From the NCBI RefSeq assembly GCF_026781265.1, contig NZ_JAKUVC010000002.1, forward strand, positions 1 to 64,000: a stretch of 64,000 bases of DNA, read 5' to 3'. The notes beneath the pieces are model-generated. The model was not told where the DNA came from. It made no database searches and was given only the letters and a program-made list of their open reading frames with translations. This document shows, one piece after another, positions 19,253 through 29,217 of this stretch. Positions within the stretch are counted from its first letter, which is position 1. The number at the start of each line of letters is the position of its first letter. Origin of the DNA: Streptococcus sanguinis (GTDB lineage Bacteria; Bacillota; Bacilli; Lactobacillales; Streptococcaceae). The translations under genes and the position numbers were made by a program.

Positions 19253-19846
19253 ATGACGGAACAATTTTTTGATAAGGAATTAGCAGCGCGTGAGGTTCCT
19301 GGAATCCCTGGAATGTTAGAATTTGATATCCCTGTACGCGGGGACAACCGAGGCTGGTTTAAGGAGAATTTTCAAAAGGAAAAGATGCTGCCGCTAGGCT
19401 TCCCTGAAAGCTTCTTTGCAGAAGGAAAACTGCAAAATAATGTCAGTTTTTCTCGTAAAAATGTCCTGCGTGGCCTTCATGCAGAGCCCTGGGACAAGTA
19501 CATTTCTGTTGCAGATGACGGTAAGGTACTGGGGTCTTGGGTTGACCTGCGCGAGGGTGACACCTTTGGCAATACCTATCAGACAGTAATTGATGCCAGC
19601 AAGGGAATTTTTGTACCTCGGGGCGTCGCCAACGGCTTCCAAGTGCTTTCTGATACCGTTTCATATAGCTACCTGGTCAATGACTACTGGGCTTTGGAAC
19701 TCAAACCCAAGTATGCCTTTGTCAACTATGCAGACCCAGCTTTAGGCATCCAGTGGGAAAACCTAGAAGCAGCAGAAGTCTCAGAAGCAGACAAGAAGCA
19801 TCCGCTACTTAAGGATGTCAAACCTCTAAGAAAAGAAGATTTGTAA
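19253..19846 (+). CDS. rmlC: dTDP-4-dehydrorhamnose 3,5-epimerase
   Basis: RmlC (RfbC) epimerises C3 and C5 of dTDP-4-keto-6-deoxyglucose. The 197-residue cupin-fold protein has VRGDNRGWFKENF near the N terminus, the catalytic-His region RGLHAEP, and PRGVANGF. It is the streptococcal length class. The ATG at 19253 is preferred over an in-frame TTG within the end of rmlA. It lies between rmlA and rmlB. Confidence 0.93.
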   Translation: MTEQFFDKELAAREVPGIPGMLEFDIPVRGDNRGWFKENFQKEKMLPLGFPESFFAEGKLQNNVSFSRKNVLRGLHAEPWDKYISVADDGKVLGSWVDLREGDTFGNTYQTVIDASKGIFVPRGVANGFQVLSDTVSYSYLVNDYWALELKPKYAFVNYADPALGIQWENLEAAEVSEADKKHPLLKDVKPLRKEDL

Positions 19847-19899
19847 AAAAGAATTCTTTTCTGACGCATTAATTTATATTGAAATATATGATTTAGCTC

Positions 19900-19920
19900 A
19901 GCTCCTATTCGAGCGGAGCT
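19900..19920 (+). repeat. Small hairpin after rmlC
   Basis: AGCTCC (19900-19905) pairs with GGAGCT (19915-19920) over a 9-nt loop. No T run follows, so it is not a standard terminator. Confidence 0.4.
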
Positions 19921-19933
19921 AGTTAAAGAAATG

Positions 19934-20064
19934 ATTGCCGCTGTGGTGTAAGTCATGTAACAAACTAAAAAATTTGTTACATGACAGGGAATTTTTGAGA
20001 CATGAGGTTCAAAAATAAGCGATGAAACCGAAGGTTTGCTTGCGTCTCCACCACTTAAGGCAAT
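19934..20064 (+). ncRNA. Four-stem structured element between rmlC and rmlB
   Basis: The closing stem pairs ATTGCC (19934-19939) with GGCAAT (20059-20064) and GTGGTG (19943-19948) with CACCAC (20049-20054). It encloses three hairpins: a perfect 13-bp inverted repeat (19952-19964/19973-19985, loop CTAAAAAA), an 8-bp stem ATTTTTGA/TCAAAAAT (19991-19998/20009-20016), and AAGC...AAACC/GGTTT...GCTT (20017-20041). It ends 23 nt before rmlB. It could be a cis-acting leader or an intergenic repeat; I recognise no named family. Confidence 0.5.
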
Positions 20065-20078
20065 TATAAAAAAGTTAA

Positions 20079-21134
<1,056 letters not shown>

Positions 21135-21184
21135 GAATAGGCTATCTATGATGAGCCTTGTAAAACTAGCGCTATGTGATTAAG

Positions 21185-21212
21185 AGGCTGGGATGATTTG
21201 TCCCAGCCTTTT
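21185..21212 (+). terminator. Terminator of rml operon
   Basis: A perfect 9-bp stem AGGCTGGGA/TCCCAGCCT (21185-21193/21201-21209) with a 7-nt loop is followed by TTTTCTC. Confidence 0.85.
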
Positions 21213-21337
21213 CTCACAGGATTGTTAGCTTTTTAATATGTTTGTTACAGAAAATTATGCAAAAATAGTGTAAAATAAGATAAATCCTTTCTGTGTTTTT
21301 AGCTAAAGGGATTTTCTCAAATTAAAGGAATACAAAC

Positions 21338-21937
21338 ATGAAAATGGTAAAAAGAGTAGTGGGAATTGCTTTGGTGCTGTTGCTTGCAGCGGTGCTGTTT
21401 CTGGTTCCTGCATCTGTTAATCAAAGTGAACAATTAAAAAATGTTCAAGGCAGTGCTTCCTGGATGAGTATTATTGAGCCGGCTTTGAGCAATGCCAATG
21501 TGACGGCTCAGGGAGTCAGCACAGAGGTTTCTCTCAATAGCGTCCAGCTTAATCAGGTGCTCAAGTCTTCTCTGACTGACTCTGAAAATCAGGAGCTGCT
21601 GAACAGTGTTTACAGTATTGAAGGCAATAAGCTGCGCATCCAGTATCCGGTCAAGCTTCTCTTTATTGATAGTAAGCTGGACCTAGAGGTGGATGTGACG
21701 GTGAGGGATAATGTCTTGCACATCACAATCGATAGTGCTAAGCTGGGCTCTCTTCCTATCCCTAAATCTTGGGTGACAGGCATGCTGAAGCAACAAATGC
21801 AGGCCTCTAATTCATCTATCACAACAGAGGGAGATAGTTTCCTTCTAGCTCTGCCGCAGAGTCAATTCAGCATTAACAAAATCAGCTTCCAGAGCGGAGC
21901 TGCTAAAATCCAGTTCAGCATGGGTTATGGAATCTAA
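21338..21937 (+). CDS. YpmS-like (DUF2140) membrane-anchored protein
   Basis: A 199-residue protein with a single N-terminal hydrophobic anchor (about 5-25) and an extracellular beta-rich domain. The patterns SVQLNQVLKSSL, YPVKLLFIDSKLDLEVDV and LGSLPIPKSWV fit the YpmS/DUF2140 family of Gram-positive cell-surface proteins of unknown function. No lipobox Cys is present. AAAGGAA precedes the ATG. It stands alone between two terminators. Confidence 0.8.
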   Translation: MKMVKRVVGIALVLLLAAVLFLVPASVNQSEQLKNVQGSASWMSIIEPALSNANVTAQGVSTEVSLNSVQLNQVLKSSLTDSENQELLNSVYSIEGNKLRIQYPVKLLFIDSKLDLEVDVTVRDNVLHITIDSAKLGSLPIPKSWVTGMLKQQMQASNSSITTEGDSFLLALPQSQFSINKISFQSGAAKIQFSMGYGI

Positions 21938-21943
21938 AAAAGA

Positions 21944-21989
21944 AAACTTCATTTGAGGAAGAAGGCTTCCGAATCAAATGGAGTTTTTA
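21944..21989 (+). terminator. Long terminator after YpmS-like gene
   Basis: An outer stem of about 12 bp (AACTTCATTTGA with TCAAATGGAGTT, one G-U) and an inner GGAAG/CTTCC stem are followed by TTTTTAT. Confidence 0.85.
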
Positions 21990-22027
21990 TACTATTATTT
22001 GAGCAATAGCATTGTGAGGGAGAAAAG

Positions 22028-22888
22028 ATGCCTATTCCTAATATCCAGCAAGAGGAGCTGATTGTTATTGATGACAATCTGCGTTTGCGGGCCTATGATG
22101 GCCAGTTTGAGTTGGCCTTAGATTGGTACCAAGATCCAGATACGATTTATATGATTGATGGTAGAAGAGACCCCTATCCGCCGGAGCGAGTTCAAAGAAT
22201 GTATGAATCTCTTGCTAGGCAAGGTGAAGTGTATTTTATTGAGGTTTGGGAGACGGAGCATTGGCTACCCGTTGGAGATGTGACCTTTTGGCAAGATGAT
22301 TTGCCCATTGTCATTGGAAAAGCGGACTACCGCGGGAAAGGCATTGGCAAAAAAGTTCTTTCTGCTTTGATACAGCGCGCACGCAATCTAGGCTATCAGA
22401 AACTAGCAGTTCAAGAAATTTATGATTTCAATCAGCCCTCTCGCAGTTTGTTTGAGTCGCTTGGTTTCTATCCAACTCATGCTAGGGAGAAAGGTAGGTC
22501 CTATACACTTGATTTGACCTTGCCCATAGCGCAGATCCAGCCCAGTCAGTTCTACCTTTCACGGGAAAAGCTGGACAGGATTAGCATTGATTTTGACCAA
22601 CAAGAACTTGAAGCTTTACCTGTCAAGCGCATGGATGGAAAAGTTTTCTTTACTGATGGACATAGCAGAGCTTTTAAGGCTTATCAGGCTGGCCTTTCTC
22701 ATATTCCCATCTATTATGATAGGGACGAGCTTAACTGGGACTTTTATCGATACTGTCTTCAAGCTTGTCAAGAAAGAGGCATATTCTCTATAGCTGATTT
22801 ACAGAACCGCATCTTGTCCAAGGAAGACTATCAAACCAATTGGCTTGATTGGTGTAAGAGAGAAGCTGGAAAATTTGATAAGAGCTGA
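22028..22888 (+). CDS. GNAT acetyltransferase fused to ParB-like C-terminal domain
   Basis: A 286-residue two-domain protein. Residues about 15-165 form a GNAT N-acetyltransferase domain with the acetyl-CoA loop RGKGIGKKVL. The C-terminal part (about 172-286, from QPSQFYLSREKLDRI) contains FTDGHSRAFKAYQAG, which resembles ParB/sulfiredoxin-like domains of small Firmicute proteins. The acceptor substrate is unknown, and the second domain is assigned by pattern only. GAGGGAGAAAAG precedes the ATG. Confidence 0.78.
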   Translation: MPIPNIQQEELIVIDDNLRLRAYDGQFELALDWYQDPDTIYMIDGRRDPYPPERVQRMYESLARQGEVYFIEVWETEHWLPVGDVTFWQDDLPIVIGKADYRGKGIGKKVLSALIQRARNLGYQKLAVQEIYDFNQPSRSLFESLGFYPTHAREKGRSYTLDLTLPIAQIQPSQFYLSREKLDRISIDFDQQELEALPVKRMDGKVFFTDGHSRAFKAYQAGLSHIPIYYDRDELNWDFYRYCLQACQERGIFSIADLQNRILSKEDYQTNWLDWCKREAGKFDKS

Positions 22889-22949
22889 TATTGCGAAGCT
22901 CTTGTGTTATAATAGATAGAGGAAATTAATATATTAAATCAGAGGTGAG

Positions 22950-23585
22950 ATGATGCTTTATGAATTTTGTGCGGAAAATGTAACCTTGTTAGAAAAGGCT
23001 ATGAAGGCTGGAGTCCAGCGGATTGAACTCTGTGATAACCTGGCTGTCGGTGGTACGACGCCCAGCTATGGCGTAATTCAAGCAGCAGTTGACTTAGCCA
23101 AGCCTTACGGTGCGACTGTGATGACCATGATTCGGCCTCGGGGCGGTGATTTTGTTTACTCGGATCTTGAAATTGAGATTATGCTGACTGATATCCAAAA
23201 AGCCAAGGAAGCCGGCAGTCAGGGAGTGGTTTTTGGTGCCTTGACGGAGAAGAACGAAATAGATGTTTCGAAGATGCAACGCCTGCTAGAGGCTTGCAAG
23301 GGACTGGAAGTAGTCTTCCACATGGCTTTTGACTCAATCCCAGCTGAATACCAGTTTGGCGAAATGGACTGGCTGATTGAAAACGGTGTCCAGCGAATTT
23401 TGACCCACGGAGGACCTGCTAATGAGCCGATTGAGGAGCATTTTGCTTGGCTGGATGAATTAATCGAGCATGCTGCTGATCGGATTGATATCATGCCGGG
23501 AGGTGGCATTGATCTAGGCAATCGTCAGCAAATTATAGATAGTCTGGCAGTTGACCAGCTGCATGGAACTAAAATTGTATTTTAA
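22950..23585 (+). CDS. cutC: Copper homeostasis protein CutC
   Basis: A 211-residue TIM-barrel CutC-family protein, linked to copper tolerance in some bacteria though its biochemical role is unsettled. Characteristic segments are EFCAENVTL, RIELCDNLAVGGTTPS, MTMIRPRGGDFVYS, FHMAFDS, RILTHGG and PGGGI. Two adjacent ATGs are possible; GAGGTG at about 22942-22947 is better spaced for the second (22953). It is followed by a MmcQ/YjbR gene. Confidence 0.92.
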   Translation: MMLYEFCAENVTLLEKAMKAGVQRIELCDNLAVGGTTPSYGVIQAAVDLAKPYGATVMTMIRPRGGDFVYSDLEIEIMLTDIQKAKEAGSQGVVFGALTEKNEIDVSKMQRLLEACKGLEVVFHMAFDSIPAEYQFGEMDWLIENGVQRILTHGGPANEPIEEHFAWLDELIEHAADRIDIMPGGGIDLGNRQQIIDSLAVDQLHGTKIVF

Positions 23586-23617
23586 GGAGGAGAAGGGCTC
23601 TAGCGGCTCCTAATAAA

Positions 23618-24289
23618 ATGTTGGAACTATTTGAAAAATACAAGTCTAATCCAGATAAGCTTCAGACTTACGGTTTTAAGGAGTCTGATGGAGCTTACCG
23701 TTTCTCGCAGAAGATTATGAAGGGTGACTTTCGCTTGGAAGTGACTATCAGAGATGGAGAGCTGGACTATCAGGTCTTTGACTGCGATACTGATGACGCC
23801 TATCTGCAGGTCAAGATGGAGCAGGTGACGGGGGAGTTTGTCGGTCAGGTTCGTGAAGCTTGTCAGGCAGCTCTTCTGGCTATCCGTCAGCACTGTTTTG
23901 ACGAGGCTGGCTTTCTCTATGAGCAGAGTAAGCGACTGCGGGATCATGCGGCTGAGGTTTATCAGGGGCAAATAGAGTACCTCTGGGAGAAGTCGTCCAG
24001 AAAGAGCTCGACCAAGGCTGGAGTTTTCCGCCACCAGGACAGTAAAAAATGGTATGGGGCTTTTCTGACCACAGACTGGTCTAAGTTTGAAGCAGAGCGA
24101 AGCGGCGCTATTGAGGTGCTAAATGTTAAGAATGATCATGTAGCAGAACTGATTCAGAAAAAGGGGATTTACCCTGCCTTTCACATGAATAAGAAATATT
24201 GGCTCAGTCTGCCCTTGGATGATAGCCTGAGCGATCAGGAAATCTTTGATTTACTGGCTATTAGTTACCAGCTGACTAGTAAAAAATAG
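23618..24289 (+). CDS. MmcQ/YjbR-family protein
   Basis: A 223-residue protein. The N-terminal about 110 residues are of unrecognised type (LRDGELDYQVFDCD-like). The C-terminal about 110 residues match the MmcQ/YjbR fold, with KKWYGAFLTTDW and HMNKKYWLSLPLD. The fold was once proposed to bind DNA; the function is unproven. The only good Shine-Dalgarno (AAGGAGG, 23584-23590) is 27 nt upstream of the ATG and can pair with CTCCT at 23607-23611. Confidence 0.82.
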   Translation: MLELFEKYKSNPDKLQTYGFKESDGAYRFSQKIMKGDFRLEVTIRDGELDYQVFDCDTDDAYLQVKMEQVTGEFVGQVREACQAALLAIRQHCFDEAGFLYEQSKRLRDHAAEVYQGQIEYLWEKSSRKSSTKAGVFRHQDSKKWYGAFLTTDWSKFEAERSGAIEVLNVKNDHVAELIQKKGIYPAFHMNKKYWLSLPLDDSLSDQEIFDLLAISYQLTSKK

Positions 24290-24295
24290 AATCGA

Positions 24296-24330
24296 AGCAC
24301 AGCGCTCCAATCCGCTGTGTTTCATTTTTC
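24296..24330 (+). terminator. Terminator before ABC exporter
   Basis: CACAGCG (24298-24304) pairs with CGCTGTG (24313-24319), followed by TTTCATTTTT. Confidence 0.75.
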
Positions 24331-24376
24331 CTCAAAAAACAGTATAATAAAAAGACTAGTAAGAATAGGAGAAATT

Positions 24377-26119
24377 ATGAACCTCATTAGAAAATTAGCC
24401 TGGTTTTTTAAGTTGGAAAAGCGGCGCTATATCATCGGTATCCTGGCCTTATCCTTGGTCAGTGTCTTCAATCTGATACCGCCCAGAGTCATAGGTCAGG
24501 TTATTGACCGAATTGCTAGCAAACATCTGACTTCTCAAGAGCTGCTCCTTAATTTGCTGTTGCTGATTGCTTCAGCTTTTATCATGTACGGCCTGCGCTA
24601 TGTCTGGCGCCTTTATATCTTAGGGACGTCCAATAATCTGGGACGAATTCTGCGCTCTCGATTGTTCGAGCACTTTACTCATATGTCTCCCTCTTTTTAT
24701 CAGAAATACCGAACAGGGGACTTGATGGCTCATGCGACCAATGATATCAATGCAGTTGTCAGTTTGGCTGGTGGTGGAGTCATGTCAGCTGTGGATGCTT
24801 CTATTACAGCCTTGGTGACCCTGCTGACTATGTTTTTCATTTTGGACTGGCGGCTGACCTTGATTGCCATTGTGCCCATGCCCTTCCTGTCATGGGGCAC
24901 GGGCTTGATTGGCCGAAAAAATCATGAAAGTTTTAAGGCTGCTCAAGAGGCATTTTCAGATTTGAACAATAAGGTTCAGGAGAGTGTTTCAGGGATTCGA
25001 GTGACCAAGTCCTTTGGCTATCAGGAAGCTGAGACTCAGTCTTTTGCTAAGACCAATCAGGAAGTCTACGAAAAAAACGTTTTGGCTGCCAAGTACGATT
25101 CTCTTTTCGACCCCTTGGTTTTGCTTTTTATCGGTCTTTCTTATGTTTTGACCTTGATTTTCGGTGGAATTTTTATCTCCCAAGGGCAGTTTACTATAGG
25201 AGAGTTGGTTACTTTTATCACTTATCTGGATATGCTGGTTTGGCCGTTGCAGGCTACAGGATATCTTTTTAACATCGGCCAGCGAGGGGCTGTTTCTTAT
25301 GAGCGAATCGAGAAACTTCTGGCTCAGGAGTCAGATGTCAAGGAAGCTGAACAACCCCTCTCTCATGCGGAAAATGGTCGATTAGATTATGACATTCAGA
25401 AGTTTGCTTATGCAGAGGAGACTAGTTTATCGGATATTCATTTTTCCATTGAGCAGGGACAGACACTGGGCATTGTCGGTCAGACGGGCTCAGGGAAGAC
25501 CACTCTTCTGCGCTTGCTGCTGCGGGAGCAGGATATCCAGGAGGGGGCTATCTATCTGAATGGCCATGATATCCGGGAGTACCGCCTCAAAGACCTGCGT
25601 CGTCTTATCGGCTATGTACCACAGGAACAGATGCTCTTTGCTCTGTCCATTCGGGACAATATTCGCTTTGCGAATCCCCAGCTGACAGATAGTCAGGTTC
25701 TAGCTGCCGCTCAACTCTGTGGTGTGTATGAGGACATTCAGGCTATGCCAGAGGGGCTGGATACGGTTGTCGGTGAGCGGGGGTTGTCCCTGTCTGGTGG
25801 GCAGAAACAGCGCTTGGCGATGAGTCGGGCTATTATAACTAATCCTGATATTCTGATTTTGGATGACTCTCTGTCAGCTGTCGATGCTAAGACGGAGCAT
25901 CTGATTTTAGAAAATCTAAAGTCAGAGCGTGCTGGCAAGACAACCATCATCACAGCTCATCGGCTGTCAGCCTTGGTGCATGCAGACCTGATTTTGGTTA
26001 TGGAAGAGGGACGAATCAAGGAGCGGGGCACTCATCAAGAGCTATTGGAGCAAGAGGGCTGGTATGCTCAGACATACCATAATCAGCAGCTGGCAGAAAG
26101 CTTGAAGGAGGAAGATTAA
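24377..26119 (+). CDS. Heterodimeric ABC exporter subunit A (degenerate ATP site)
   Basis: A 580-residue half-transporter with an N-terminal six-helix exporter domain (about 15-310) and a C-terminal ATPase domain. Walker A is GQTGSGKT and the signature is LSGGQKQR, but the Walker B end reads LILDDSLSAVD: Asp replaces the catalytic Glu. That is typical of one partner in BmrC/D- or LmrC/D-type multidrug exporters. The ATG at 24377 follows AGGAGAA. The partner gene starts 1 nt after the stop. Confidence 0.9.
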   Translation: MNLIRKLAWFFKLEKRRYIIGILALSLVSVFNLIPPRVIGQVIDRIASKHLTSQELLLNLLLLIASAFIMYGLRYVWRLYILGTSNNLGRILRSRLFEHFTHMSPSFYQKYRTGDLMAHATNDINAVVSLAGGGVMSAVDASITALVTLLTMFFILDWRLTLIAIVPMPFLSWGTGLIGRKNHESFKAAQEAFSDLNNKVQESVSGIRVTKSFGYQEAETQSFAKTNQEVYEKNVLAAKYDSLFDPLVLLFIGLSYVLTLIFGGIFISQGQFTIGELVTFITYLDMLVWPLQATGYLFNIGQRGAVSYERIEKLLAQESDVKEAEQPLSHAENGRLDYDIQKFAYAEETSLSDIHFSIEQGQTLGIVGQTGSGKTTLLRLLLREQDIQEGAIYLNGHDIREYRLKDLRRLIGYVPQEQMLFALSIRDNIRFANPQLTDSQVLAAAQLCGVYEDIQAMPEGLDTVVGERGLSLSGGQKQRLAMSRAIITNPDILILDDSLSAVDAKTEHLILENLKSERAGKTTIITAHRLSALVHADLILVMEEGRIKERGTHQELLEQEGWYAQTYHNQQLAESLKEED

Positions 26120-26120
26120 C

Positions 26121-27860
26121 ATGAAAAAGAAAGCAACTTTTCATCGCCTCCTAGGCTACATGTGGCGCTACAGAATAGTGAGCAGCATGGCCTTGATCTT
26201 CATTCTGCTGACGACTCTGGTCACAACGGCCTTGCCGCTTCTGGCCCGCTATTTTATTGATCAGTTTATCGGCCGCAATCAAGCTTGGGCTGGCCTGCCT
26301 TTGCTGGCTCTTTACTATGGCCTTTTCCTCTTGCGGGTACTTTTTACCTTCTTGGGAAAGTATTTCTTTGCGCGTGTGGCTCAAAGCGTGGTTCGGGACT
26401 TGCGACAGGAAAGTTTTGCCAATATCCAGCGCCTCCAAATGGCTTATTTTGATAGAACGCCAGCTGGTGCTATCGTTTCCCGCTTGACCAATGATACTCA
26501 GGCAGTCGCAGATATGTTCAGTGAGATTTTTTCTAATTTTTTGAGCTCCTTGCTGATTTTAGTTGTTACTTTGAGCGCCATGTTTGCCCTCAACTGGCAA
26601 TTGACCCTGATGATTGCTCTATTTTTACCTCTGATGGCAGCCTCTATCTTGCTCTATCAACATTTATCCAATCGTCAGCTGAAGCAGGTCCGGAATAAGC
26701 TCAGTGATTTGAATGTCAAGCTATCTGAGAGTATCGAGGGAATGCGGATTATCCAAGCTTTTGGGCAAGAGAAGCGATTGCTGCGGGAATTTGAAGAAAT
26801 TAACGGTCAGCATTTAGGCTTCACCAATCGCTATCTCAATATCAACAGTCTCTTTCTGAGACCGGCCATGTCCCTGCTGAAAATCTTGGCTTATGGAGTG
26901 ATTCTGACTTACTTTGGCTTGACTTGGCAAGTGGCGGGAATTACGGCTGGTATTATGTATGCCTTTATCCAGTATGTCAATCAGCTTTTTAATCCCTTGA
27001 TTGATGTTATGCAGAATTACTCTGTTTTACAGACATCTATGGTTGCTGCGGAGAGGGTTTTTGAAATTATGGACCGCACTGACTACGAGCCTGAGCAGGC
27101 TAACCAAGACATGCAAATCCAAGATGGCAGCATCGAATTCAAGCATGTTTCCTTTTCTTATGATGGAAAGCGTGATGTTTTACAGGATATCTCCTTTTCT
27201 GTCAAAAAAGGCCAGACGATTGCCTTTGTGGGATCGACTGGCTCTGGCAAGTCCTCTATTATCAATCTCTTTCTGCGTTTTTATGAGTTTGAGCGGGGAC
27301 AGATTTTGATTGATGGCAGTGATATTAAAGACTATAGTCAGGAGGAGCTGCGGCGAAAGATTGGCCTTGTTTTGCAGGATCCCTTCCTTTATCACGGTAC
27401 CGTTGCTTCCAATATTCAGCTTTACCAAAAGCAGCTGACGCGAGAAGAAATTATAGAAGCGGCTAAGTTTGTAGATGCTCATGGCTTTATCAGTCAGCTA
27501 CCTCAAGGCTATGACGCCCCCGTGACTGAGCGGGGAGCGACTTTTTCCAGCGGTCAGCGGCAGCTTCTAGCCTTTGCCAGAACCATCGCCACCAAGCCTA
27601 AAATCTTGATTTTGGATGAAGCGACGGCTAATATCGATTCGGAGACAGAGGAGTTGATTCAAGCCTCACTGAGAAAAATGCGGCAGGGTAGGACAACCAT
27701 TGCCATTGCCCACCGTCTGTCTACTATTCAGGATGCCGACTGCATCTATGTCTTGGATAAGGGCCGCATTATCGAATCCGGCAGCCACGAAGAATTGTTA
27801 GCCCAAGATGGAACCTATAAGAAAATGTATCAACTTCAGGCTGGGATGATGGGGTCTTGA
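26121..27860 (+). CDS. Heterodimeric ABC exporter subunit B
   Basis: A 579-residue partner of the preceding half-transporter, with the same exporter-plus-ATPase layout. Walker A is GSTGSGKS and Walker B LILDEATANID keeps the catalytic Glu, but the signature is SSGQRQ instead of LSGGQ. The two proteins thus form one consensus and one degenerate ATP site, the known design of heterodimeric exporters. The substrate may be a drug or peptide; this is not decidable here. Confidence 0.92.
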   Translation: MKKKATFHRLLGYMWRYRIVSSMALIFILLTTLVTTALPLLARYFIDQFIGRNQAWAGLPLLALYYGLFLLRVLFTFLGKYFFARVAQSVVRDLRQESFANIQRLQMAYFDRTPAGAIVSRLTNDTQAVADMFSEIFSNFLSSLLILVVTLSAMFALNWQLTLMIALFLPLMAASILLYQHLSNRQLKQVRNKLSDLNVKLSESIEGMRIIQAFGQEKRLLREFEEINGQHLGFTNRYLNINSLFLRPAMSLLKILAYGVILTYFGLTWQVAGITAGIMYAFIQYVNQLFNPLIDVMQNYSVLQTSMVAAERVFEIMDRTDYEPEQANQDMQIQDGSIEFKHVSFSYDGKRDVLQDISFSVKKGQTIAFVGSTGSGKSSIINLFLRFYEFERGQILIDGSDIKDYSQEELRRKIGLVLQDPFLYHGTVASNIQLYQKQLTREEIIEAAKFVDAHGFISQLPQGYDAPVTERGATFSSGQRQLLAFARTIATKPKILILDEATANIDSETEELIQASLRKMRQGRTTIAIAHRLSTIQDADCIYVLDKGRIIESGSHEELLAQDGTYKKMYQLQAGMMGS

Positions 27861-27909
27861 AAAGCCTGATTATAAATGAAAGGTGTAGAATTACAAATGA
27901 ATTCTACAC

Positions 27910-29184
27910 CTATTTTAAATAGTCTTTTAATTTCTCTACATTTTCTCCTAAGTTATCGTAAGGCAGCTTGGCATACTGGTAAGGGCAGCTAGCAAGGTAG
28001 CTTTGTTCAAAGAAGTCAAGCGGCAGGCTGCTGTGTTTGAGAGCACTGACGGAAGAAAGTGACCTTAAGTCTAGCAGGACACCGTCCTTGGTCAGATAGT
28101 TGGATAGCGGCAGCTGAGCTTGCTCTAGCAGTGTCTGCGCCTTTCTTGCTTCCTCTTCTTGAAGCTGCAGCAGCGCCAGCCTATTTTTTTCAAACATGAG
28201 ACTGTCGATGTAGAGCGATAGGGCCTTCTGCATGATGAGGTTGCTGTCGTAGTCCACGGCGCTTTTGTAAGCGATGAAGGTCTTTTGAATCTGGGGCGGA
28301 AGGAGCAGGGCGGTAATCCTCAGGGCTGGGAAAAGGCTGGTTGAAAAGGACTTAATGTAGATGACTCGCTGGCTATTATCTAAATAGTGAAAGGTTAGCT
28401 CCCGCCGGCCATCAAAGTCTGATAGGTAGTCGTCTTCTACAACATAGACATTATAGAGCTGGGCTAGCCGAAGAATCTCTTCCTTGTCCTGCTGACTGTA
28501 GGAGTGGCCCAAGGGATAGTGAAAGCGCGGAATAGTGTAGAAAAACTTGATCTTTCCGCTTTGAAAAATCTTCTCCAACTCTCCTAGATTAATCCCCTGA
28601 GGTGTTCTTTCAATGGTTTCACAAGGAAGTTTTTGCGCTAGCAGAAGGTCATTAATACGATGGTAGGTCGGCTGTTCCACCAAGATTCGCTCTTTTTGAT
28701 TGGGAAAGTCAATCTGTGAGAGGATATAGAGGGCCTGCTGGGTGCCGGAAGTCAGTACTAGCTGGTCCATAGAAGCGTAGACAGCAGAGTCCAACATCAG
28801 CTTTTGCACGGAGCGACGCAGATCCTCCAGTCCTTCCTGCTGAAGGTAGTAATTGAAGAGATAATTTTCCCGGCCAATCAGAGTTTCATTTACACAGAGT
28901 CGGAAATCCTCATAGGCTTGGTGACGGTCATCCCTCACAGACAGCTCCAAATCCTGCTTTTCTCCTTGAGCATTTTCCAGCACATAGTAGCCGCTTTTGG
29001 GAACGGCATAGATGTACTTCTGATACTTGAGCTCAATCAGAGCCTTTTGCGCGGTATCCTTACTACAGTGATAACGCTCTGCTAGCTGTCGGACAGAAGG
29101 AATTTTCTGACCAGTTGCCAGTTTTCCCTCTTTAATATCCTTAGTAATCTTATCAACGATGCGTTGGTATTTTGCCTTGGTCAT
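27910..29184 (-). CDS. pdxR: PdxR, MocR-type vitamin B6 regulator
   Basis: A 424-residue GntR/MocR regulator. An N-terminal winged helix (about 1-70, IPSVRQLAERYHCSKDTAQKAL) is fused to an aminotransferase-fold domain that senses pyridoxal phosphate. The divergent pdxK-pdxU genes identify it as PdxR. The frame is open to 29256, but the predicted promoter (-10 at 29218-29223 on this strand) would start transcription near 29211, which supports the ATG at 29184 (MTKAKYQRIVDK). Confidence 0.88.
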   Translation of the reverse strand: MTKAKYQRIVDKITKDIKEGKLATGQKIPSVRQLAERYHCSKDTAQKALIELKYQKYIYAVPKSGYYVLENAQGEKQDLELSVRDDRHQAYEDFRLCVNETLIGRENYLFNYYLQQEGLEDLRRSVQKLMLDSAVYASMDQLVLTSGTQQALYILSQIDFPNQKERILVEQPTYHRINDLLLAQKLPCETIERTPQGINLGELEKIFQSGKIKFFYTIPRFHYPLGHSYSQQDKEEILRLAQLYNVYVVEDDYLSDFDGRRELTFHYLDNSQRVIYIKSFSTSLFPALRITALLLPPQIQKTFIAYKSAVDYDSNLIMQKALSLYIDSLMFEKNRLALLQLQEEEARKAQTLLEQAQLPLSNYLTKDGVLLDLRSLSSVSALKHSSLPLDFFEQSYLASCPYQYAKLPYDNLGENVEKLKDYLK

Positions 29185-29217
29185 AAAACTGTCCCCATAC
29201 AGATTTGATTTTTTCAT

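Noticed and set aside
19893..19925. tRNA-like D-arm string (TAGCTCAG) after rmlC
   Set aside because: No acceptor stem, anticodon arm or T-arm can be built around it.
19934..20064. Known pneumococcal BOX or RUP repeat
   Set aside because: The stems and sequence do not match the BOX or RUP sequences I can recall, so no family name was assigned.
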